Part shown: positions 43,057 through 51,360 of the stretch, in pieces
Layout of the letters: each line of letters begins with the position of its first letter
Position numbering within the stretch: the first letter of the stretch is position 1
Source of the DNA: Variovorax paradoxus
GTDB taxonomy: Bacteria > Pseudomonadota > Gammaproteobacteria > Burkholderiales > Burkholderiaceae_C
Assembly: GCF_029919115.1 (NCBI RefSeq)
Contig: NZ_CP123990.1
Location: 2,170,001 to 2,234,000, forward strand
DNA: 64,000 bases
Direction of reading: 5' to 3'
Notes under the pieces: model-generated
Told to the model about the DNA's origin: nothing
Databases searched by the model: none
Seen by the model: the letters and a program-made list of their open reading frames with translations, nothing else
Program-made: the position numbers and the translations under genes

Positions 43057-44232
43057 TCACAACGTTTGCGCGAGCCCGAGCACTGCCGTGGCCTGGCTGG
43101 ACAGCGTGCCGCCGTTGCCATGTGCCAGCGCCGTGCGGGCACCGGCCACCTGCCGGTCGCCGCCTTCTCCGCGAAGCTGCCGCACGGCTTCTATCAACGC
43201 GAAGATGCCGTACATGCCCGGGTGCACGCAAGACAGCCCGCCACCGTTGGTATTGACCGGCAATCGGCCGCCAGGTGCAATGGCGCCGCCGCGCACGAAG
43301 GCCCCGCCCTCGCCCTTGGCGCAGAAGCCCAGGTCTTCGAGAAACAGCAGCACGTTGATGGTGAAGGCGTCATACAGCTGCACCACGTCGATGTCGCGCG
43401 GCGAGAGACCTGCCATGTCGAATGCGGCACGTCCGCTGTCGCGCGCGGCCGTCGTCGTCAGGTCGTGCATCGATGAAATCTGCCGGTTCCACACGGCCGT
43501 GCCGGTGCCCAGCACATGCACCGGCTCGCGCGGCAAGTCCCGCGCGCGGTCGGCGCGCACCAGCACGAAGGCACCCGCCCCGTCGGTCACCAGGCAGCTG
43601 TCGCGCACGGTCAGCGGGTCGCAAACCATGCGCGCGTTCAGCACGTCGTCTATGGAGAGCGGGTCGCGCATGAACGCCTCGGGGTTCAGCCGCGCCCAGG
43701 CGCGTGCGGCCACCGCCACTTCGGCAAGGTCGCGCCGCGTGGTGCCGAACTCGTGCATGTGGCGCGACGCGGCCAGCGCATAGGCCGAGAGCGGCTGCAT
43801 CGGCTCATAAGGCGTTTCGTAAGGCTGCGGGTCGAGGTAGCGGCGGCTTGCCACCACTTCGCGGCGCCCGAAGGTGGCTGTGCGCTGCGCGCTTCCGTAG
43901 CAGACGAGCACCGCGTTGCACTGGCCGCTGGCCAGCGCCTGCATGGCCGGCAACAGGTGCGCGATGAAGCTGGAGCCGCCGAGCATGGTGCTGTCGATGT
44001 AGCTCGGGCGAAGGCCCAGGTACTCGACAACCGGCATGGCCCACATCGTTGCGCTTGCGCTGGCGGTGCAAAGTCCGTCGATGTCCTTCATGGCCAGCCC
44101 GGCGTCGGCCACGGCACGGCGCGCGGCTTCAGCCAGCAGTTCCATGTCGGTATGGCCGGGCGATTCGCCGCAGCCGTAGGTGGCCACGCCGGCGATGGCA
44201 GCGCTGCCGCGCAGTTGCTTCAGCGTGGTCAT
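43057..44232 (-). CDS. Thiolase-like (lipid-transfer/Ltp-type) protein lacking the acyl cysteine
   Basis: 391 aa, thiolase fold. Where condensing thiolases have N-C-S-S-G the sequence reads STMLGGSSFIAH (around residue 85), so the acyl-accepting cysteine is replaced by glycine. The C-terminal region retains GGGLSCVHPGMYG and AHGNGG in place of the usual GHPLGATG and Cys-Gly motifs. The gene overlaps by 4 bp with the preceding DUF35 zinc-ribbon gene. In steroid side-chain catabolism, Ltp2-type thiolase homologues pair with a DUF35 domain to form a retro-aldolase; this pair has the same layout. An alternative is a structural acyl-CoA-binding protein. Confidence 0.88.
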   Translation of the reverse strand: MTTLKQLRGSAAIAGVATYGCGESPGHTDMELLAEAARRAVADAGLAMKDIDGLCTASASATMWAMPVVEYLGLRPSYIDSTMLGGSSFIAHLLPAMQALASGQCNAVLVCYGSAQRTATFGRREVVASRRYLDPQPYETPYEPMQPLSAYALAASRHMHEFGTTRRDLAEVAVAARAWARLNPEAFMRDPLSIDDVLNARMVCDPLTVRDSCLVTDGAGAFVLVRADRARDLPREPVHVLGTGTAVWNRQISSMHDLTTTAARDSGRAAFDMAGLSPRDIDVVQLYDAFTINVLLFLEDLGFCAKGEGGAFVRGGAIAPGGRLPVNTNGGGLSCVHPGMYGIFALIEAVRQLRGEGGDRQVAGARTALAHGNGGTLSSQATAVLGLAQTL

Positions 44233-44642
44233 GCAGCGTCTCCCGTGATGGCATCGAAAACCACCATGCCGCTGCCGCCGGGCGGCACCACCACGCGCGC
44301 CCGCACACGCAGGCCGATGCGCACGTCGGCCGGCGGCATGCCTTCGACGCGGCTCATCAGGCGCACGCCTTCGTCCAGCTCGACGATGCTCACGTTGTAG
44401 TCGCCGCCGGCCTCGGGCTTGCGGCGCACGGTTGTCACGGCATACACGGCGCCGGTGCCGGCAGGTGCCACCAGCGCGGGCTCTTCAGCGCCGCAATGGG
44501 GGCACAGCACCCGCGGAAAGTACACCGCGCGCTGGCAGGCGCCGCAGCGCTGAATGAGAAAGCGGCCAGCGTCCAGCTCCGCCTGGTGGCGCGCCAGCAC
44601 GCCGGTGCCGGTCGGTTTTGATGTCGTCGATGAATTCGTCAT
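44229..44642 (-). CDS. Zn-ribbon/OB-fold DUF35 protein (ChsH2-type partner of thiolase-like protein)
   Basis: 137 aa from ATG at 44642; an in-frame ATG at 44672 would add ten residues, and no ribosome site settles it. Rubredoxin-like zinc ribbon RCGACQ ... LCPHCG (C33, C36, C47, C50), then an OB-fold with YAVTTVRR and YNVSIVELDEGVRLMSRVEG. These proteins bind acyl-CoA and associate with thiolase homologues; alone they have no known catalytic activity. The overlap with the thiolase-like gene implies a stoichiometric complex. Confidence 0.88.
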   Translation of the reverse strand: MTNSSTTSKPTGTGVLARHQAELDAGRFLIQRCGACQRAVYFPRVLCPHCGAEEPALVAPAGTGAVYAVTTVRRKPEAGGDYNVSIVELDEGVRLMSRVEGMPPADVRIGLRVRARVVVPPGGSGMVVFDAITGDAA

Positions 44643-44802
44643 TGAGTCATTGAAATCGCCGGAGTTCGGCATGGGTTGCGTCGAGCATGCCGGCTGTGCC
44701 TCATTCGCGCCATTCGCGATTGCCGAAGGGCCCCCTCGGCGTGGCTGAACCGACCGGAGCGTGTGTGCAAATGATTCTTTCTGCCAACGGCTTTCAGGCT
44801 TT

Positions 44803-44815
44803 GTGCCATGGGCAC
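44803..44815. promoter_or_regulatory. Inverted repeat in the DUF35 / CoA-transferase divergent promoter
   Basis: GTGCC-ATG-GGCAC is a perfect 5-bp inverted repeat with a 3-nt centre, 60 bp before the racemase/CoA-transferase start. It lies in the 233-bp region between two divergent acyl-CoA units. A candidate operator only. Confidence 0.3.
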
Positions 44816-44875
44816 GCCAGGCACCTGTTTTTAGACTGCAACGCGCCCGTTCCAAATTCACCCAGGAAAAACTCG

Positions 44876-46045
44876 ATGGAGACAACCGGCGCATCGCGCC
44901 CGCCGCTGGCCGGCATTCGCGTACTCGACCTGACCCGCCTGCTGCCCGGTCCGGTCTGCACATTGCACCTGGCCGACCTTGGCGCCGAGGTGCTCAAGGT
45001 CGAAGACACCGGCCTTGGCGACTACGCCGCACCGGCTTTGCGCGCCATGGTCCAGCGCAACAAGAAAGCCATGCGGCTCGACCTGAAGCAAGCCGACGGC
45101 GTGGCGCTGTTGCACCGGCTGGCCGAAAACGCCGACGTGCTGGTCGAAGGCTTCAGGCCCGGCGTGATGGACAGACTGGGCGTGGGCTATGCCGCGCTTT
45201 CGGCGGTGAACCCGCGGCTGGTTTACTGCAGCATCACCGGCTTCGGCCAGACCGGGCCTTACCGCGACGAGCCGGGGCACGACCTGAACTACTGCGCGCT
45301 GAGCGGCGTCAGCGACCAGATCGGCCGCGACGACGCCGGTCCCGCCCTCTCCAACCTGCCCATCGCCGACCTGCTCGGCGGCTCGATGAATGCCGTGATG
45401 GGCATCCTCGCAGCCTTGTTCGATGCGGCGCGCACCGGCACCGGCCGCCATGTCGACATCTCGATGGCCGACGGCGTGCTGGCGCATGCGCTGGTGCCGA
45501 TGGTCACCCTGGCCACGCAGGGCGCCACGCGCCGCGCGGGCCTCGACAAGCTCAGTGGGGCGCTGCCCTGCTATGCCATGTACCGCACGCAAGACGGACG
45601 CCACTTGTCCGTCGGTGCGCTCGAGCACAAGTTCTGGGAGCGCTTCTGCGACGTGCTCGACCGACCCGACCTGAAGCCCATGCACATGCCGCCTGATCGA
45701 GCGACCGCCGAGCGGGTGCGTGCCGACGTGGCCGCCCTTATCGAAGCGCGGCCGCTCGCGTACTGGGCCGACGTGTTCCATGGCCGGCAATGCTGCGTCA
45801 CGCCCGTGCTGCGGCTCGAAGAGGCGCTCGCGCACGAAAACTTCATCGCGCGCGGCATGGTGCATCCGCCAGCCGCCGAAGGCGGTGCGCCTCAGCTGGC
45901 CTGCCCAGTCAGGATGACCGGCTTCGAGTTTTCCATCGAGCGGCCGGCGCCGTCGCCGGGCCAGGACACCGACGAAGTGCTCACCGCGCTGGGGCACGAC
46001 GAGGCCGCGCGCGCCGACCTGCGCCGGCGCGGCGTGGTGGGCTGA
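44876..46045 (+). CDS. CaiB/BaiF family protein, alpha-methylacyl-CoA racemase-like
   Basis: 389 aa from ATG at 44876, after AGGA. Type III CoA-transferase superfamily. GHDLNYCALSG carries His135-Asp136, and a second Asp (165) lies in LPIADLLGGSM; these correspond to the His/Asp catalytic pair of alpha-methylacyl-CoA racemase, whose motif GHDINY is closely matched. Classical CoA-transferases have GYDxxxQA instead. So epimerisation of a 2-methyl-branched acyl-CoA is the favoured activity, with CoA transfer as the alternative. It is divergent from the thiolase-like/DUF35 pair and precedes the AraC gene by 83 bp. A racemase would suit breakdown of a methyl-branched chain. Confidence 0.9.
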   Translation: METTGASRPPLAGIRVLDLTRLLPGPVCTLHLADLGAEVLKVEDTGLGDYAAPALRAMVQRNKKAMRLDLKQADGVALLHRLAENADVLVEGFRPGVMDRLGVGYAALSAVNPRLVYCSITGFGQTGPYRDEPGHDLNYCALSGVSDQIGRDDAGPALSNLPIADLLGGSMNAVMGILAALFDAARTGTGRHVDISMADGVLAHALVPMVTLATQGATRRAGLDKLSGALPCYAMYRTQDGRHLSVGALEHKFWERFCDVLDRPDLKPMHMPPDRATAERVRADVAALIEARPLAYWADVFHGRQCCVTPVLRLEEALAHENFIARGMVHPPAAEGGAPQLACPVRMTGFEFSIERPAPSPGQDTDEVLTALGHDEAARADLRRRGVVG

Positions 46046-46128
46046 GCACGCGCCGCCGCCCGGTGCAGCTGCTCCTAGAATCCGGCCATGCGTGCGCCGC
46101 ACGGGGCGCTGCCGCACCTCGAACGCCC

Positions 46129-47166
46129 ATGGCCATCAGGCACACACCGACACACAGCACGCGCCACACCATCGGCATCCAGCACGTCGATCAGATCCTG
46201 ATCGGTGCGCGTGCGCGGGGCGCCGATGTGGATGCGCTGCTGCAGCGTGCCGGCATCTCGGCGGCGCTGCTCGATGCACCGCTCTCCCGCGTCACGCAGG
46301 ACCAGTTCGCGGCCCTCATCTTCGCGCTACGGCACCGCCTGCGCGACGAGCTGTGGGGCCTGTGCAGCCAGCCGGTGCCGACGGGGAGCTTTGCGCAAGC
46401 CACGCGCCTTCTCATCCGCTGCCGCACGCTCGGAGAAGCCTTGACGCTCGGCCTGCGCCACTACCGTTTGCTGCTCAGCGACTTCGTGCCGCGCCTGCAT
46501 GTGCAGCACGGCGAGGCCACGTTCGCGTTGGTGCCGCGCGTGCCGCTCACAGCATCGGTGGCTTATGCGCAGCGGGCATTTTCTTTTCTTGCCTATGGCC
46601 TGGTCTCCTGGCTGGTTGCGCGGCGCGTGCCGCTGCTGCAGGTGGACTACCCGCACCAAGACGAGCGCGCCAGCGATGCGCCCGCGCTGTTCCAGGCACC
46701 GGTGCGTTTTGGCGCGGGCTGCACCGGCTGGCGCTTCGAGGCGCGCTGGCTCGAACTGCCGGTGGTGCAGAACGAGCAAAGCCTGGAGGAGTTTCTTCGC
46801 CAGGCACCGGCCAGCCTGCTTGTGAAGTACCGCGACCAGACCAGCATGACCGAGCGCATCCGCCGCATCTTGCGGCGGCAACTGGCCGATGAACTGCCTT
46901 CGCTCGAGACGGTCGGCAAGCAGCTGGCCGTTACGCCGCAAACACTGCGCCGCCGCCTGGCCGAAGAAGGCCAGGGCTACCGCGCCATCAAGGACGACCT
47001 GCGGCGCGATGCCGCCATCGAGTACCTGGCGCGGCCCGAGCTGAACCTGGTCGAAATTGCGCAGCGGCTCGGCTTCTCCGAAGCCAGCACCTTTCACCGT
47101 GCCTTCAAGCACTGGACCGGCGTGGCCCCGGGCGAATACCGCACCACGCGTCTGCGCGAGCACTGA
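46129..47166 (+). CDS. AraC family regulator with OruR-type N-terminal domain
   Basis: 345 aa from ATG at 46129. Residues about 15-220 form the arabinose-operon-regulator-like ligand domain seen in OruR/ArgR-type regulators (GISAALLDAPLSRVTQDQFAALIFALR; VSWLVARRVPLLQVDYPHQ). The two helix-turn-helix motifs of AraC are at the C-terminus (ELPSLETVGKQLAVTPQTLRRRLAEEG; NLVEIAQRLGFSEASTFHRAFKHWTGVAPGEYR). It stands between the racemase-like gene and the long acyl-CoA operon that begins at 47358, and is the only regulator inside that cluster, so it probably activates it. Confidence 0.92.
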   Translation: MAIRHTPTHSTRHTIGIQHVDQILIGARARGADVDALLQRAGISAALLDAPLSRVTQDQFAALIFALRHRLRDELWGLCSQPVPTGSFAQATRLLIRCRTLGEALTLGLRHYRLLLSDFVPRLHVQHGEATFALVPRVPLTASVAYAQRAFSFLAYGLVSWLVARRVPLLQVDYPHQDERASDAPALFQAPVRFGAGCTGWRFEARWLELPVVQNEQSLEEFLRQAPASLLVKYRDQTSMTERIRRILRRQLADELPSLETVGKQLAVTPQTLRRRLAEEGQGYRAIKDDLRRDAAIEYLARPELNLVEIAQRLGFSEASTFHRAFKHWTGVAPGEYRTTRLREH

Positions 47167-47265
47167 ACCCGCCGGACCGGCACGCTGATCGAACGTGCCA
47201 ATCCGAATCATCGGTTCGGCCATGGGCCGCACTGCGTCGTCTCCCTAAACTTTCCTCATCGGTCC

Positions 47266-47309
47266 TGCGAAGTTCGCAAGGTTCGACATGACACCGGCCA
47301 CCGCCGGTG
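47266..47309. promoter_or_regulatory. Palindrome and hairpin in the leader of the large acyl-CoA operon
   Basis: TGCGAA-G-TTCGCA at 47266-47278 is a perfect 13-bp palindrome, a candidate AraC or other operator. CACCGGC at 47292-47298 pairs with GCCGGTG at 47303-47309 around a 4-nt loop, a strong hairpin without a following T-run. It may end the araC transcript weakly or shape the leader of the next operon. It lies 48 bp before the Bug start codon. Confidence 0.4.
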
Positions 47310-47357
47310 ATCGCCCACAGGCAGCGGCACAGCTGCCGAAAAAGACAGGAGACAGAG

Positions 47358-48341
47358 ATGACGTATCGCGCTCTTTCCCGCCGCCAGGCCCTCGGCGCAC
47401 TTGCCGCATCGGCCATGTGCCTTGCAGCGCCGGCTGCCCTGGCCCAGCCGCCTGCGTATCCGCACAAACCCGTGACGCTCATCCTGCCCTTTCCCGCGGG
47501 CGGTGCAACCGATGCGCAGATGCGCGCCATTGCATTGGCGCTGGGCAAGGAAATCGGCCAGACGGTTGTCGTGGTCAACCAGCCCGGCCTGGCCGGCACG
47601 CTGGCCCCGGCGGCCATGGCGCGCAGCGCCGCACCTGATGGCTACACCATCTCCGTGGTGCCGGCCACGCTTTTTCGCCTGCTGCATCTGCAGAAGGTGA
47701 GCTACGACCCGGTGACCGACTTCACCTACATCATCAATCTCACGGGCTACACCAACGGCCTTGTGGTGCGCGACGACGCGCCGTGGAAAACACTGCAAGA
47801 CCTGCTCGACGACGCCAAGCGCCGGCCGGGGCAGATCAGCTACAGCTCGACCGGCGTGGGCGGCGGTGGCCACATTGCGATGGAACGCCTGGCGCGTGCC
47901 ACGGGCCTCAAGTTCAACTTCATTCCGTTCAAGGGCATGGCCGAGGAAACCAGCGCGCTGCTCGGCGGGCACATCGACGTCATCTCCGACCCCGGCTGGG
48001 GCGCGTTGGTCGAGAGCGGCAAGGCCCGCGTGCTTGCCACGCTGGGCGACAAGCGCCTGAAGCGCTGGCCGCAAGTCCCCACGCTGAAAGAAATGGGCCA
48101 CGACATCACAGTCAATTCGCCGGTCGGCATCGTCGGCCCCAAGGGCATGGACCCGGCCTTGGTGAAGACGCTGCACGACGCATTCCATCGCGCGATGAAA
48201 GACGCCACCTACCAGCGCGCGCTGGAGCTCTACGACCAGCCCGACCTGTACATGTCCAGCGCGGCCTACCAGCAGTACGCCGCCGAACAGACGGCGCGCG
48301 AAAAAACCTTCATCGAACAGCTCGGCATCAAGCTGCAGTAG
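47358..48341 (+). CDS. Bug/TctC family receptor (6), Tat-type signal
   Basis: 327 aa from ATG at 47358, after AGGAG. N-terminus MTYRALSRRQALGALAASAMCLAAPAALAQ has SRRQAL, a twin-arginine motif, so export may be in folded state. Mature YPHKPVTLILPFPAGGATDAQMR. The block FNFIPFKGMAEETSALLGGHIDVISDPGWGA differs from most Bug proteins but matches receptor (7) of this cluster (FNFIPFKGGNEQLTALIGHHLDVSGDPGFGA), so the two are close paralogues. First gene of the long operon; it should import the acid that the ligases activate. Confidence 0.94.
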   Translation: MTYRALSRRQALGALAASAMCLAAPAALAQPPAYPHKPVTLILPFPAGGATDAQMRAIALALGKEIGQTVVVVNQPGLAGTLAPAAMARSAAPDGYTISVVPATLFRLLHLQKVSYDPVTDFTYIINLTGYTNGLVVRDDAPWKTLQDLLDDAKRRPGQISYSSTGVGGGGHIAMERLARATGLKFNFIPFKGMAEETSALLGGHIDVISDPGWGALVESGKARVLATLGDKRLKRWPQVPTLKEMGHDITVNSPVGIVGPKGMDPALVKTLHDAFHRAMKDATYQRALELYDQPDLYMSSAAYQQYAAEQTAREKTFIEQLGIKLQ

Positions 48342-48383
48342 GCGACCTCCCCCTTCCTTCCATTCGTTGATCCAGGAAAGACC

Positions 48384-49568
48384 ATGAAACGCAAAGTCAT
48401 CGTTGCCGGCGTCGGCATGATTCCATTCAGCAAGCCGGGCAAGAGCGAGCCCTACCTCGTGATGGGCGAGCGTGCCGCGCGCCTTGCGCTCGACGATGCA
48501 CGCGTGCCGTATGCCGAAGTGCAGCAGGCCTACGTGAGCTATGTGTATGGCGACTCGACCGCCGGCCAGGCCGCCATCTACCGCGTCGGCCTCACAGGCG
48601 TGCCCGTGTTCAACCTCAACAACAACTGCTCCAGCGGATCGAGCGCGCTCTTCCTGGCGCGGCAGGCCGTCGAAAGCGGCATGGTCGAATGCGCGCTCGC
48701 GCTCGGCTTCGAGCAGATGGTGCCGGGCGCACTGAAAGGCGCGTACGACGACCGGCCCTCGCCGATGGCGCGCTTCGCCGAAGAGATGACGGCACTGCAG
48801 GGCTTCGACCCGACCGCGCCGCGCGCTGCCCAGTTCTTCGGTGGCGCCGGGCGCGACTACATGAAAGAACACGGCATCCGCGCCGACACCTTCGGCCGCA
48901 TCTCCGTCAAGGCGCGCCAGCATGCGGCGCGCAACCCCATGGCGGTGTTTCGCGACACGGTCACGCTCGACGAGGTGATGGCCGCGCCGACCGTGTTCGA
49001 GCCCATGACGCGGCTGCAGTGCTGCCCGCCCACCTGCGGTGCCGCCGCGGCGGTGGTGTGCTCCGAAGACTTTGCGCGTCGGCACGGCATCGACACCACG
49101 GTTTCGATTGCCGCGCAAGCCATGACGACCGACACGCCCAGCACCTTCGACTCGCACGACATGCGCAAGGTGGTCGGCTACGACATGACGGTGGCCGCCG
49201 CACGCCAGGTGTACGAGGCAGCCGGCATCGGCCCCGAAGACATCGACGTGGTGGAGCTGCACGACTGCTTTACCGCCAACGAGCTCATCACCTACGAAGG
49301 GCTCGGGCTCACCCCCGAAGGCACGGCGGAGAAGTTCATCCTCGAAGGCGACAACACCTATGGCGGCCGCGTGGTCACCAACCCTTCCGGCGGTTTGCTC
49401 TCGAAGGGGCATCCCCTGGGCGCGACCGGACTGGCCCAATGCGCCGAACTCACCTGGCAACTGCGCGGCCAGGCCGACCAGCGGCAGGTGGAAGGCGCGC
49501 GCCTCGCGCTGCAGCACAACCTCGGGCTGGGCGGCGCCTGCGTGGTCACGCTGTACCAGCGCGCTTGA
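48384..49568 (+). CDS. SCP2-type thiolase (acetyl-CoA acyltransferase), catalytic
   Basis: 394 aa. Nucleophile cysteine C82 in NNNCSSGSSALF, HDCFTANELI, the histidine block GGLLSKGHPLGATG (His near 344) and the second cysteine near the C-terminus (GLGGACVVTLY) are all present, so this one can perform thiolysis. It is of the sterol-carrier-protein X / lipid-transfer kind, which acts on branched or cyclic 3-oxoacyl-CoA. It contrasts with the cysteine-less homologue at 43057. Follows the Bug gene by 42 bp; next gene 11 bp on. Confidence 0.94.
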   Translation: MKRKVIVAGVGMIPFSKPGKSEPYLVMGERAARLALDDARVPYAEVQQAYVSYVYGDSTAGQAAIYRVGLTGVPVFNLNNNCSSGSSALFLARQAVESGMVECALALGFEQMVPGALKGAYDDRPSPMARFAEEMTALQGFDPTAPRAAQFFGGAGRDYMKEHGIRADTFGRISVKARQHAARNPMAVFRDTVTLDEVMAAPTVFEPMTRLQCCPPTCGAAAAVVCSEDFARRHGIDTTVSIAAQAMTTDTPSTFDSHDMRKVVGYDMTVAAARQVYEAAGIGPEDIDVVELHDCFTANELITYEGLGLTPEGTAEKFILEGDNTYGGRVVTNPSGGLLSKGHPLGATGLAQCAELTWQLRGQADQRQVEGARLALQHNLGLGGACVVTLYQRA

Positions 49569-49579
49569 GGGGCAGCCGC

Positions 49580-50023
49580 ATGATCGACCGTAGCTTCATC
49601 GGCCACACCCTCCCCGCCTTCGATGTGCGCGTGGAGGCCGGCCGGCTGCGCTTCTTCGCCAAGGCCACGGGCCAGACCGATCCGCTGTATGTCGATGAAG
49701 AAGCCGCGCGCGCCGCCGGTCTGCCGGGCTTGCTGGTGCCGCCCACCTTCCTGTTCTGCCTGGAGATGGACGCGCCCGATCCGGCCGCCATCCGCAATAT
49801 GCTGGGCATGGACTACCGGAAGCTGCTGCACGGCGAGCAGCAGTTCACGTATCACGCACCGGCGCATGCCGGCGACACGCTGCGCTTCGAGCAGCGCATC
49901 GAAGACATCTACGACAAGAAAGGCGGCGCGCTGGAGTTTGTGGTGCGCCGCACGCAGGTGCGCAACCAGAACGATGCACGCGTGGCCGAACTGCGCACCG
50001 TGACCGTGCTGCGCAACGCCTGA
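49580..50023 (+). CDS. MaoC/FAS1-type hot-dog protein, non-catalytic partner
   Basis: 147 aa from ATG at 49580. Hot-dog fold of the MaoC_dehydrat_N sort: IGHTLPAFDVRVEAGRLRFFAKATGQTDPLYVDEEAARAAG. At the hydratase site the Asp-x4-His pair of active MaoC enzymes is replaced (GQTDPLYVDE ends in Tyr). Such inactive units pair with an active MaoC subunit in two-chain enoyl-CoA hydratases (for example HadAB or ChsH1-ChsH2). The active partner is probably the next gene, 21 bp downstream. Confidence 0.88.
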   Translation: MIDRSFIGHTLPAFDVRVEAGRLRFFAKATGQTDPLYVDEEAARAAGLPGLLVPPTFLFCLEMDAPDPAAIRNMLGMDYRKLLHGEQQFTYHAPAHAGDTLRFEQRIEDIYDKKGGALEFVVRRTQVRNQNDARVAELRTVTVLRNA

Positions 50024-50044
50024 ACGGGTCTGAACCGCATCACC

Positions 50045-50479
50045 ATGACTTCAACAACCTCGCACACTCCCCGGTTCGACAGCCTGCAGGTCGGCGACAC
50101 CCTCCCCGCGCTGCAACTCGAACCCGTTTCGCGCCTCATGCTCGCGCTGTACTGCGGCGCATCGGGCGACCACAACCCGATTCATGTCGACATCGACTTT
50201 GCGCGCAGTGCCGGGCAGGCCGACGTGTTCGCCCACGGCATGCTGTCGATGGCCTGGCTCGGCCGGCTGCTGACCAACTGGGTGCCGCCCTCGGCGCTGC
50301 GCAGCTACGGCGTGCGCTTTGCGGCCATCACGCATGTGGGCGACCGCGTGCGCTGCGAAGGCCGCGTGGCGGAGAAGTTCGAAGCGGGCGGCGAGCGCCG
50401 CGTACGGCTCGAGCTCTCTACCGTCGACCAGGACGGCCAGGTCAAGCTCACGGGCGACGCCGTGGTGGCCCTGCCCTGA
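50045..50479 (+). CDS. MaoC family enoyl-CoA hydratase, catalytic subunit
   Basis: 144 aa. The hydratase motif is intact: YCGASGDHNPIHVD with Asp42 and His47, followed by FARSAGQADVFAHGMLSMAWLGRLL. R-specific hydration of an enoyl-CoA is expected. It should form a heteromer with the inactive MaoC-like protein encoded just upstream. The SDR 31 bp downstream is placed to oxidise the hydroxyacyl-CoA product. Confidence 0.92.
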   Translation: MTSTTSHTPRFDSLQVGDTLPALQLEPVSRLMLALYCGASGDHNPIHVDIDFARSAGQADVFAHGMLSMAWLGRLLTNWVPPSALRSYGVRFAAITHVGDRVRCEGRVAEKFEAGGERRVRLELSTVDQDGQVKLTGDAVVALP

Positions 50480-50510
50480 TCTCTTCATCTTCTCGAACGC
50501 ACTCCAACCC

Positions 50511-51344
50511 ATGAACAAGTTGAACAAGTTGCACGACAAGGTCGCCCTGGTATCGGGCTCGGGCCGCGGCATCGGCCGCAGCATTGCACTCAAGCTCGCG
50601 AGCGAAGGCGCGCGCGTGGTGGTCAACGATCTCGACGAGGCGCCGGCCGCTGAAACGGTGGCCGCCATCCGCGAGGCCGGTGGGCAGGCCGTGGCCTGCA
50701 TCGGAAGCGTGACGCAGCCCGACTTCGGCGCGCGTTTCGTCGGCACCGCCATCGAGACCTACGGCGGGTTGGACATCATCGTTAACAACGCCGGCTACAC
50801 CTGGGACAACGTGATCCAGAAGATGAGCGACGAGCAGTGGGAAGACATCCTCGCCGTGCACCTGACCGCGCCCTTCCGCATCCTGCGCGCAGCGGCCGAT
50901 TTCATCCGCGAAGCGTCGAAGCGCGAGGCCGAGGCCGGCACGCCGGTGCTGCGCAAGGTGGTGAACATCTCTTCGACCTCCGGCGTCTACGGCAATGCGG
51001 GGCAAGCCAATTACGCGGCGGCCAAGTCGGGCATCAACGGCCTGACCAAGGCGCTTGCAAAGGAATGGGGCCGCTACAAGGTCAATGTGAACAGCGTGGC
51101 CTTCGGCCTCATCAAGACACGGTTGACCGAAGCGGACGCCAATGCCGACGCCAGTATCGACATCGACGGGCGCCAGATCAAGGTCGGCGTCAACCCGCAG
51201 ATCCTGAAGAACGCCGAATCGCTCATTCCGCTGGGCCGCGGCGGCACGGCCGAAGAAGCAGCGGGGGCTGTCTACCTGTTCTGCATTCCCGAGTCGGACT
51301 ATGTCAGCGGACAGGTGCTGGTCTGCGGCGGCGGCCGCCCCTGA
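50511..51344 (+). CDS. SDR family oxidoreductase (hydroxyacyl-CoA dehydrogenase candidate)
   Basis: 277 aa from ATG at 50511. SGSGRGIGRS cofactor loop (Ser for the usual Thr), NNAGYTWDN, catalytic serine in ISSTSGVYG, and YAAAK. The stretch ADANADASIDIDGRQIKVGVNPQ before the last helix is an insertion compared with FabG. Position directly after the MaoC pair and before the acyl-CoA dehydrogenase suggests the 3-hydroxyacyl-CoA dehydrogenase step. The upstream open frame within maoC is a shadow. Confidence 0.92.
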   Translation: MNKLNKLHDKVALVSGSGRGIGRSIALKLASEGARVVVNDLDEAPAAETVAAIREAGGQAVACIGSVTQPDFGARFVGTAIETYGGLDIIVNNAGYTWDNVIQKMSDEQWEDILAVHLTAPFRILRAAADFIREASKREAEAGTPVLRKVVNISSTSGVYGNAGQANYAAAKSGINGLTKALAKEWGRYKVNVNSVAFGLIKTRLTEADANADASIDIDGRQIKVGVNPQILKNAESLIPLGRGGTAEEAAGAVYLFCIPESDYVSGQVLVCGGGRP

Positions 51345-51360
51345 GCCGGAGTTGCGAGCA

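Noticed and set aside
47292..47309. Rho-independent terminator after araC
   Set aside because: The hairpin is strong but no T-run follows and it lies 48 bp before the next start codon, so only a structural element is claimed.
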